From NCBI GenBank assembly GCA_915063485.1, contig CAJZDJ010000034.1, forward strand, positions 1-18,633: a DNA stretch of 18,633 nt, written 5' to 3'. This DNA is from an uncultured Actinomyces sp. (GTDB lineage: Bacteria; Actinomycetota; Actinomycetes; Actinomycetales; Actinomycetaceae). Below, in pieces: positions 13,269-18,633 of this stretch. How positions within the stretch are numbered: the first letter of the stretch is position 1; each line of letters starts with the position of its first letter. The notes under the pieces were generated by a model. The model saw nothing but the letters and a program-made list of their open reading frames with translations, made no database searches and was not told where the DNA came from. The translations under genes were made by a program, and so were the position numbers.

Positions 13269-14513
13269 GTGTACATGTTTGGAGGTAACGAGCGCGATCA
13301 GGTTGCGCTTCTGACCGGCCCAGGTGTGAATTCCATCCTGGGCGCAGCATTGGCGCCTTTAGGCCTGGAGCTAGTTACCTCACGTGTACATTCTGTCCAT
13401 CACCGCCCCGGCGCAGGGGTCACGGTTGGCTACACCGCAGTGGTGCGTGGCCTGGCCGGTATTCGCGGCACGGAGTACCTATGTGCCACTACTGCCCACC
13501 TCAAGCGCCCTGACGCGCCTGGCCTGGTGCGTGTGGATACGGGCGTGACCCCGGTGTATGTGTGGCGTCACCCGGGCGACCCGGAGTTGCCGGCGCTGGC
13601 GGTGGCCTGCACCCCTTCGCTATTGTCGGCGCGACTAGGCGAGCAGGTTTCTACCCGCATGGTGGCCTACCGCCCCACCCGCCGCGCGGTGGTTAAGGTC
13701 AGCTACGCTGACGGCTCGGGGGCTTTCGCTAAGGTTTTGCGGCCCGGCCATTCGCATTCTTTAGCTGAGCGCCACCGCATGTTGACGGCGGCGGGCGTGC
13801 CCTCACCTAGGGTGCTGCGCGATGACCCTGACGGCCTGGTGCTGTTGACAGTTGGTCCGGGTAGGCCCCTGTCTAATCTGCTAGCTGGCGGCATGAGTAG
13901 CAATGACGCTTCTGACATGTTTATGCGTATCACGGAGTTGCTTGATGCGCTGCCCAGCGAGGCCCTGACTTTGCCCACGCATCCGGCCTGGTCTGAGCGC
14001 GTGCACCACTATGCGCATGCGGCTTCGACGGTTTTGCCGGCTTACGCGGGGCGTATTAACGCAATTGCCGACGGCGTAGCTGAGCTTATGGCTGATTCGG
14101 ATCCGGGCCCGGTGGTTCCGGTCCACGGCGACTTCTATGAGGCTAACGTTTTCACTGAGGGCACCGAGATTTCTTCGCTGCTGGATGTGGACTCACTAGG
14201 GCCCGGCCACCGCGTGGATGATTACGCCTGCCTGTTGGGGCATATGAGCGTGCTAGACCATTTAGCGCCGGGCACCTATAAGCGTTTGCGTCCGATTTTG
14301 GATGAGTGGACTCGCCAGGCTGGGCGCCAGGTGGATCCAGTGTCGCTGTGGGCGCGGGCGGCGGGCGTGGTGCTGTCGCTAGTTTCGGGGGCTCGCCGTG
14401 AGGGTAATGCGCCTTGGCGGGCCGACGCCGAGGGGCGCCTGGCTGCTGCCGAGAGCTGGCTGGCGGGGGCGCGCCAGATGTATGCCCGGCGCGGCACCCA
14501 CATCAACCTTTAA
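13269..14513 (+). CDS. Aminoglycoside-phosphotransferase-fold kinase, substrate unknown
   Basis: A 414-residue protein of the APH/choline-kinase-like fold. The catalytic loop HGDFYEAN (286-293) supplies D288 and N293, and DVDSLGPGHRVDDYA (306-320) supplies the metal-binding Asp in place of the DFG motif. An upstream lysine in GAFAKVLRPG (K155) suits the ATP site. The first 120 residues are an N-terminal extension without a recognised motif. Such proteins phosphorylate small molecules such as sugars or choline; nothing here points to antibiotic resistance. The start is GTG 13269 or ATG 13275; neither has a ribosome site, though AATAAT lies about ten bases before. A strong terminator follows, so it is a single-gene unit. 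Confidence 0.85.
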   Translation: MYMFGGNERDQVALLTGPGVNSILGAALAPLGLELVTSRVHSVHHRPGAGVTVGYTAVVRGLAGIRGTEYLCATTAHLKRPDAPGLVRVDTGVTPVYVWRHPGDPELPALAVACTPSLLSARLGEQVSTRMVAYRPTRRAVVKVSYADGSGAFAKVLRPGHSHSLAERHRMLTAAGVPSPRVLRDDPDGLVLLTVGPGRPLSNLLAGGMSSNDASDMFMRITELLDALPSEALTLPTHPAWSERVHHYAHAASTVLPAYAGRINAIADGVAELMADSDPGPVVPVHGDFYEANVFTEGTEISSLLDVDSLGPGHRVDDYACLLGHMSVLDHLAPGTYKRLRPILDEWTRQAGRQVDPVSLWARAAGVVLSLVSGARREGNAPWRADAEGRLAAAESWLAGARQMYARRGTHINL

Positions 14514-14525
14514 TCACCTAAAACT

Positions 14526-14560
14526 AAGGCAGCCAGCGTCTAAGACGCCGGCTGCCTTTT
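14526..14560 (+). terminator. Intrinsic terminator after phosphotransferase gene
   Basis: AAGGCAGCC (14526-14534) pairs with GGCTGCCTT (14550-14558). After one A-C mismatch the stem continues as GCGTC/GACGC around a TAA loop. TTTT ends the structure. It is 12 bases past the stop codon. Confidence 0.93.
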
Positions 14561-14602
14561 AATTGGGGCCTTGCCTTTAAGCCTGCCCTGCCGCTAAGCC
14601 AG

Positions 14603-14634
14603 GGTTGCGCAGCCCAAACTTGAGCTGCGCAACC
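14603..14634 (-). terminator. Hairpin after the aminotransferase gene
   Basis: GGTTGCGCAGC (14603-14613) and GCTGCGCAACC (14624-14634) make a perfect 11-base stem with a 10-base loop, 23 bases beyond the aminotransferase stop on the minus strand. There is no T-run after it on either strand, so it is either a T-less terminator or a 3' end stabiliser. Confidence 0.6.
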
Positions 14635-14657
14635 GCGCTTATTAGGAAAAGTAGCGC

Positions 14658-15872
14658 TCAGGCAACCTCAGCCATCAGCTTCTGTAGGCGCTCCAGACCC
14701 TCAACTAGATCCTCATCAGACAGCGAGTAGGACAGGCGCACAAAGCCGGAGGGGCCAAAGGCCTCGCCGGGCACAATAGCCACCTTGGCGTGCTCTAGCA
14801 CCAGGTCAGCTAGCGTAGCCGAGGAGTCGATAACCGTGCCGCGCAGCGACTTACCAATCAGTTCCTTAACCGAGGAGTAGCAGTAGAAAGCACCCTTGGG
14901 CTCGGGGGTTACGAAGCCGGGCACCTCGCGCAGCATGGAAACCATTAGGTGACGGCGACGGTCAAAGGCCTGACGCATCTGCTCAACCGGGCTCTGGTCA
15001 CCGTTAAGGGCCGCAATCGCAGCGCGCTGAGCAATGTTGTTGACGTTGCTGGTCAGGTGGCTTTGCAAGGTGATTACGGCCTTGACGATGTCGGTGGGGC
15101 CAATCAGCCAGCCCAGACGCCAACCGGTCATGGCGTAGGACTTAGCCACGCCGTTAAGCACCACGGTGGTATCAGCCAGCTCGGGCACAGCCTTAACGAT
15201 GGGGGTGAACTTGGCGTCGTCGTAAACCAAGTGCTCATAGATTTCATCGGTGATTACCCAAACCCCGTGCTCAAGGCACCAGCGACCAATAGCCTCAGTC
15301 TCTTCAGGGGTGTAAACCGAGCCGGTGGGGTTAGAAGGCGAGCAGAACACCAGCGCCTTGGTGGCCGGGGTGTAGGCCTCCTCCAGCTGGGCGGGGGTGA
15401 CCTTGTAGTCGGCGTCGGCGTCGGCAAAAACGCGTACCGGAATACCGCCAGCCAAAGCGATGGCCTCAGGGTAGGTGGTCCAGTAGGGGGTGGGTAGCAG
15501 AACCTCGTCACCCTCACTGATAACGGCTGCGAAACCCTCATACACTGCCTGCTTGCCACCGTTGGTGACCACAATGTTGGCAGGGTCGACGGCGTAGCCA
15601 CTGTCACGCAGAGTCTTAGCGGCAATAGCCTGCTTTAGCTCAGGTAGACCGGCGGCCGGGGTGTATTTGTGGTTGCGCGGGTCTTTACAGGCGGCGACGG
15701 CGGCTTCCACCACATTTTCGGGGGTGGGGAAGTTGGGTTCGCCAGGGCCAAAACCAATAATGGGCTCACCGGCGGCTTTTAGGGCCTTAGCTTTAGCGTC
15801 AACGGCTAGTGTGGCAGAGGGGGCAATGGCAGCTAGACGCGCCGAAACGCGGCGCTTTGATGCGGTAGTCAC
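14658..15872 (-). CDS. Aspartate aminotransferase-type PLP enzyme
   Basis: Class I fold pyridoxal-phosphate aminotransferase of the bacterial I-gamma aspartate aminotransferase type, 404 residues. It probably interconverts aspartate and oxaloacetate with glutamate/2-oxoglutarate. Landmarks are [29 protein letters not shown], the SPSNPTG motif with N181, D209 and Y212 in [11 protein letters not shown], and the cofactor lysine K244 in [15 protein letters not shown] (R252). The substrate-carboxylate Arg lies in GFVRLSYS. The start is GTG at 15872, six bases after TAAAAT on the minus strand and without a ribosome site. The location just before tRNA-Trp and secE matches Streptomyces, where aspC sits in the same place. 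Confidence 0.94.
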   Translation of the reverse strand: MTTASKRRVSARLAAIAPSATLAVDAKAKALKAAGEPIIGFGPGEPNFPTPENVVEAAVAACKDPRNHKYTPAAGLPELKQAIAAKTLRDSGYAVDPANIVVTNGGKQAVYEGFAAVISEGDEVLLPTPYWTTYPEAIALAGGIPVRVFADADADYKVTPAQLEEAYTPATKALVFCSPSNPTGSVYTPEETEAIGRWCLEHGVWVITDEIYEHLVYDDAKFTPIVKAVPELADTTVVLNGVAKSYAMTGWRLGWLIGPTDIVKAVITLQSHLTSNVNNIAQRAAIAALNGDQSPVEQMRQAFDRRRHLMVSMLREVPGFVTPEPKGAFYCYSSVKELIGKSLRGTVIDSSATLADLVLEHAKVAIVPGEAFGPSGFVRLSYSLSDEDLVEGLERLQKLMAEVA

Positions 15873-15878
15873 GCCCCG

Positions 15879-15884
15879 ATTTTA
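15879..15884 (-). promoter_or_regulatory. Leaderless -10 box for the aminotransferase gene
   Basis: TAAAAT on the minus strand ends six bases before the GTG start at 15872. There is no ribosome site, so the transcript likely begins at the GTG. Confidence 0.55.
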
Positions 15885-15968
15885 CCCCGTAATTCGTCAC
15901 CGTGAGGCAGCACATACTTATTGAATTGGTATTAGTGCCAGAAGTATGGCAGTATTGAGTCTCGCTGA

Positions 15969-16041
15969 AGGGCAGTGGCGCAATTGGTAGCGCACCGGTC
16001 TCCAAAACCGGCGGTTGTGGGTTCGAGTCCCGCCTGCCCTG
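15969..16041 (+). tRNA. tRNA-Trp (CCA)
   Basis: Acceptor arms AGGGCAG and CTGCCCT pair perfectly, with discriminator G at 16041. The anticodon stem CCGGT/ACCGG closes loop CTCCAAA with anticodon CCA. The T-arm around TTCGAGT is intact. The 3' CCA is not encoded. It precedes secE, the standard actinobacterial arrangement. Confidence 0.97.
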
Positions 16042-16129
16042 CTGAGAACGGAGGATCGCTCGGGAGATCCCGTCGGTTCACCATCTCATCCCTAACGGGC
16101 TTAAGAGCCGATTCGAACCCGAGGATTTC

Positions 16130-16363
16130 ATGAGCCAAGTCGCTAAAGCGGACCGTGATCAGGCACAGCGCCGTAACCTGTTTGCGCGTATCACGCTATT
16201 TATCAAGCAAGTTATCGACGAGCTACGTAAGGTAGTTTGGCCTACTCGCAACGGTCTGTGGACTTACTTCTTGGTGGTGCTGGTGTTCATTACCGCCATC
16301 ATGTTGTTTGTGGCTTTGATTGACGCCGTGTTTGAACAGCTTGTCATGTGGGTATTTGCCTAA
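16130..16363 (+). CDS. secE: Preprotein translocase subunit SecE
   Basis: Small essential subunit of the SecYEG channel in the cytoplasmic membrane. It is 77 residues, with the conserved amphipathic segment FIKQVIDELRKVVWPTRNGL (24-43) followed by a single transmembrane helix at about 44-66. This single-helix form is usual outside Enterobacteria. The ATG has GAGGA seven bases upstream. The leader between tRNA-Trp and secE contains short palindromes CGGGA-GA-TCCCG (16061-16072) and GGCT-TAAG-AGCC (16098-16109) that may guide processing. It is followed by nusG after 33 bases, so the two are almost certainly cotranscribed. Confidence 0.97.
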   Translation: MSQVAKADRDQAQRRNLFARITLFIKQVIDELRKVVWPTRNGLWTYFLVVLVFITAIMLFVALIDAVFEQLVMWVFA

Positions 16364-16396
16364 TACTTTACGAACCAGAATCTACTAGGGAGCAAC

Positions 16397-17173
16397 ATGT
16401 CTATCGAGCAGGAAGCCGACGACTTCGCGGCTGAGGAAAGCGCCAACGACGTCGTCGAGGTAGCCGAAGACGTACAGGAGGCCACCCCGGCAGACGCGCA
16501 AAGCGCAGAGCCGCCAGCAGTGGTGGATCCGGTACAGGAATTCCGTAAGAAGATGTCCTCCCTGCCGGGCCTGTGGTACGTGCTGCACACTTACTCTGGC
16601 TATGAGCGCCGCGTGGCCGCTGATGTTTTGGCGCGCGCTGAAAACTTTGAGATCGAGGACTACGTTTTCGACGCCGTCGTGCCCATGGAAACTGTCATCG
16701 AAGTAAAGGCGAGCAACAAGAAGAAGGAAGTCACTCGCGTACGCCTGCCCGGATATGTGTTTGTGCGCCTAGATCTGGACGACCCTGACACCTCAGACCG
16801 TGTCTGGCGCACCATTAAAGACACCCCGGCAGTTACCGGTTTCGTAGGTAACCGCTACAACCCGGTGCCGCTAACTTTCGAAGAAGCCGTTAAGCAGCTT
16901 GGCCCCACCGAGGCCGAGATTGCCGCCCAGGTGGCTGCCGCCCAGGTTAAACCCGAGTCTGGCGAGGGCTCCACCATGGTGGAGAACGGCCGCGTCTACG
17001 AGGTTGGTTTCGAGGTAGGCGAGTCGGTAATCGTCACCGACGGCCCCTTCGAGTCTCTGCCTGCCACTATCTCTGAGATTTCCCCCGAAACTCAGAAGCT
17101 GCAGGTGCTCATCTCCCTGTTCGGCCGTGACACTCCGGCTGAGCTCTCTTTCTCCCAGGTCTCCAAAATCTGA
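16397..17173 (+). CDS. nusG: Transcription termination/antitermination factor NusG
   Basis: Binds the RNA polymerase clamp and links it to Rho or the ribosome. It is 258 residues, longer than E. coli NusG because of an acidic N-terminal extension of about 55 residues typical of actinobacteria. The NGN domain starts at [15 protein letters not shown] (59-73) and includes [10 protein letters not shown] (116-125) and [10 protein letters not shown]. The KOW domain lies at about 204-257, with [18 protein letters not shown] and a closing LSFSQVSKI. The ATG follows AGGGAG at a spacing of five. It is cotranscribed with secE; the 177-base gap to rplK holds a separate promoter and leader. Confidence 0.97.
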   Translation: MSIEQEADDFAAEESANDVVEVAEDVQEATPADAQSAEPPAVVDPVQEFRKKMSSLPGLWYVLHTYSGYERRVAADVLARAENFEIEDYVFDAVVPMETVIEVKASNKKKEVTRVRLPGYVFVRLDLDDPDTSDRVWRTIKDTPAVTGFVGNRYNPVPLTFEEAVKQLGPTEAEIAAQVAAAQVKPESGEGSTMVENGRVYEVGFEVGESVIVTDGPFESLPATISEISPETQKLQVLISLFGRDTPAELSFSQVSKI

Positions 17174-17284
17174 CCCGGTAGCGGCGCGCTGATGGCGCGT
17201 CGGGGAGGGTAAGCGGCTGCTGGGCAACCGCGTTTGCGGCTGTGAAACCTCCCACCCACGCGCCCGCCGTAGTCTTAAACCGGC

Positions 17285-17327
17285 TATGATGGGCGTTTGT
17301 GCGTGTGCATTCGCACGCGTGTCACAA
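17285..17327 (+). promoter_or_regulatory. rplK promoter box and leader hairpin
   Basis: TATGAT (17285-17290) is a candidate -10 that would start transcription near 17297. From there a hairpin forms: TTGTG/CACAA (17297-17301, 17323-17327), a three-base TGT bulge on the 3' side, then CGTGTGC/GCACGCG (one G-U pair) capped by ATTC. It ends before the AAAGGA ribosome site of rplK. L11 operons are commonly controlled by L1 binding to leader RNA with asymmetric internal loops; this is a candidate site by position and shape only. No good -35 was seen. Confidence 0.45.
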
Positions 17328-17350
17328 CCACTATCAAAGGACCCAATTTT

Positions 17351-17782
17351 ATGGCCCCCAAGAAGAAGGTTGCTGGCCTGATCAAGCTCCAGATCCAGGC
17401 TGGCGCTGCCAACCCTGCACCGCCGATCGGCCCCGCGCTCGGTCAGCACGGTGTGAACATTATGGAGTTCTGCAAGGCTTACAACGCTGCCACCGAGTCG
17501 CAGCGCGGTAACGTCGTGCCGGTGGAGATCACGGTTTACGAAGACCGCTCCTTCACCTTCATCCTAAAGACCCCTCCGGCCGCTGAGCTGATCAAGAAGG
17601 CTGCTGGTGTCCCCAAGGGTTCGGCCACCCCGCACAGCGTCAAGGTTGCTTCGCTAACCCAGGACCAGGTGCGCACCATTGCCGAAACCAAGATGCCTGA
17701 CCTGAACGCCAACGACATCGACGCCGCCGCGAAGATCATCGCCGGCACCGCCCGCTCTATGGGCATCACCGTCGCTGAGTGA
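17351..17782 (+). CDS. rplK: 50S ribosomal protein L11
   Basis: Forms the GTPase-associated centre of the 50S subunit with 23S rRNA helices 43-44, and helps activate RelA-type factors. It is 143 residues from the ATG at 17351, set by the [15 protein letters not shown] start and an AAAGGA ribosome site eight bases before; an in-frame ATG at 17297 lies within the leader hairpin and is not used. The N-terminal proline-rich segment [20 protein letters not shown] and the RNA-binding [14 protein letters not shown] are typical. rplA follows after 69 bases. Confidence 0.97.
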   Translation: MAPKKKVAGLIKLQIQAGAANPAPPIGPALGQHGVNIMEFCKAYNAATESQRGNVVPVEITVYEDRSFTFILKTPPAAELIKKAAGVPKGSATPHSVKVASLTQDQVRTIAETKMPDLNANDIDAAAKIIAGTARSMGITVAE

Positions 17783-17798
17783 TTTAAGACCAAATAAC

Positions 17799-17831
17799 CG
17801 TGGTAGAGCCATGCGCGGCTCGCACACCACG
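17799..17831 (+). promoter_or_regulatory. rplK-rplA intercistronic hairpin
   Basis: CGTGGT (17799-17804) pairs with ACCACG (17826-17831) and GAGCC (17806-17810) with GGCTC (17817-17821), capped by the six-base loop ATGCGC. The stems are separated by an asymmetric internal loop (one A on the left, GCAC on the right). It lies 13 bases before the AAGGAG ribosome site of rplA. It may be a regulatory binding site for L1, a processing signal or a stabilising element; this is inference from position and shape. Confidence 0.5.
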
Positions 17832-17851
17832 ACTGCATAAGGAGAAAGCAG

Positions 17852-18544
17852 ATGACTAAGCGCAGCAAGGCCTACCGCGCCGCCGCTGAGAAGATCCAGT
17901 CTGGGATCCTCTACACGCCGGCCGAGGCTGTCCGCCTGGCTAAGGAAACTTCCGTAACCAAGTTTGACTCCACGGTGGACGTGGCCCTACGTCTGGGTGT
18001 TGACCCCCGTAAGGCCGACCAGATGGTGCGTGGCACCGTTAGCCTCCCGCACGGCACCGGCAAGACCGCCCGGGTCCTGGTCTTCGCCCAGGGTGAGCGT
18101 GCTCAGCAGGCTATCGACGCCGGCGCTGACGAGGTTGGCGGCGACGACCTGATCGCTAAGGTTGCCGCTGGCTACACCGACTTCGACGCCGCCGTGGCCA
18201 CCCCCGACCTGATGGGTAAGGTTGGTCGTCTAGGTCGCGTGCTGGGTCCCCGTGGCCTCATGCCCAACCCCAAGACCGGCACCGTTACCATGGATGTAGC
18301 CAAGGCTGTTAAGGACATTAAGGGCGGTCGTATCGAGTTCCGCGTTGACCGCGCCGCTAACCTTAACTTCATCATTGGTAAGGTTTCCTTCTCTGAGGAA
18401 GCTCTAGCCGAGAACCTGGCTGCCGCGATTGAAGAGATCCTGCGTCTAAAGCCCTCCACCTCTAAGGGCCGTTACGTCCTTAAGGCCACCATGGCTACCA
18501 CCATGGGTCCGGGCATTCCGCTGGACCCCACCAAGCTGGCCTGA
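17852..18544 (+). CDS. rplA: 50S ribosomal protein L1
   Basis: Binds 23S rRNA at the L1 stalk and helps move tRNA out of the E site. In many bacteria it also represses translation of its own operon. It is 230 residues, the normal length. The ATG has AAGGAG eight bases upstream. Landmarks include [37 protein letters not shown], and the RNA-binding [20 protein letters not shown] near residue 125-145. A strong terminator follows 17 bases after the stop, ending the rplK-rplA unit. Confidence 0.97.
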   Translation: MTKRSKAYRAAAEKIQSGILYTPAEAVRLAKETSVTKFDSTVDVALRLGVDPRKADQMVRGTVSLPHGTGKTARVLVFAQGERAQQAIDAGADEVGGDDLIAKVAAGYTDFDAAVATPDLMGKVGRLGRVLGPRGLMPNPKTGTVTMDVAKAVKDIKGGRIEFRVDRAANLNFIIGKVSFSEEALAENLAAAIEEILRLKPSTSKGRYVLKATMATTMGPGIPLDPTKLA

Positions 18545-18561
18545 GCTTGAGCTAAACAAAG

Positions 18562-18598
18562 TCCCCCGGCGCGATTTGAACTGCGCCGGGGGATTTTT
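18562..18598 (+). terminator. Intrinsic terminator after rplA
   Basis: TCCCCCGGCGC (18562-18572) and GCGCCGGGGGA (18583-18593) form a perfect 11-base stem with a 10-base loop, followed by TTTTT. Confidence 0.95.
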
Positions 18599-18633
18599 GC
18601 TGTATGCGGTTGAGTTTTCTTTTGGGTTTAGAG

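Noticed and set aside
13269..14513. Aminoglycoside resistance gene
   Set aside because: Only the general phosphotransferase catalytic motifs match; length and N-terminal extension differ from known resistance enzymes, and there is no mobile context.
15254..15625. Long open frame opposite the aminotransferase gene
   Set aside because: Its composition (Pro, Arg, Thr, Ser rich) is that of a shadow of a GC-rich coding strand, and the aminotransferase reading is unambiguous.
16110..16120. GATTCGAACCC, the complement of a tRNA T-arm, on the minus strand before secE
   Set aside because: No matching acceptor stem, anticodon arm or D-arm could be found around it, so it is not a tRNA gene or a recognisable fragment.
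17297..17350. Extended rplK start at ATG 17297
   Set aside because: Those codons fall in the leader hairpin; L11 conservation and the AAAGGA site set the start at 17351.

Overview
The window is GC-rich chromosomal DNA from an actinobacterium, most likely a member of the Actinomycetales such as an Actinomycetaceae relative. The family is inferred from gene content; no 16S rRNA gene is present. Two conserved actinobacterial neighbourhoods are joined here. The first (greA, a hemolysin III-type membrane protein, a short-chain cis-prenyltransferase, then xseB, xseA and ispH) matches the gene set around Rv1080c-Rv1110 of Mycobacterium tuberculosis. The second (tRNA-Thr, tRNA-Met, rpmG, a MaoC-type protein, tRNA-Trp, secE, nusG, rplK, rplA) matches Rv0634B-Rv0641. 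I saw no insertion sequence, prophage, CRISPR array or toxin-antitoxin pair.

Layout: 114-2111 (minus) is a probable operon of hlyIII family gene, greA and msrA. The greA stop and msrA start overlap by 4 bases. A compact operator-like palindrome array separates this operon from the divergent prenyl synthase gene (2279-3040, plus). 3056-6225 (minus) runs xseA, xseB, a PfkB-family sugar kinase with an odd Cys-ended tail, and a small membrane protein. ispH and htpX follow on plus (6260-8200), converging on yajQ (8314-8811, minus). 9000-9608 holds tRNA-Tyr, tRNA-Thr, tRNA-Met and rpmG. Then come a MaoC-type hot-dog protein (9688-10473), a 319-base non-coding gap rich in repeats, murB, an EamA transporter and an aminoglycoside-phosphotransferase-fold protein (to 14513). 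An aspartate-type aminotransferase is on minus (14658-15872). tRNA-Trp, secE, nusG, rplK and rplA complete the window on plus.

The genes are mostly housekeeping: translation (L33, L11, L1, four tRNAs), transcription elongation (GreA, NusG), protein export and membrane quality control (SecE, HtpX), isoprenoid and peptidoglycan precursor synthesis (IspH, cis-prenyl synthase, MurB), DNA repair (exonuclease VII) and oxidative protein repair (MsrA).

No gene cluster here looks like an undescribed system. The unusual content is non-coding: a double TACG-N4-CGTA operator-like array between divergent promoters; a chain of tetraloop-capped hairpins in the tRNA-Tyr/tRNA-Thr spacer; a 14-base perfect inverted repeat plus a 15-base tandem repeat upstream of murB; candidate L1-type leader hairpins around rplK and rplA; and at least six genes that appear to be leaderless, with a TANNNT box 6-7 bases before the start codon.
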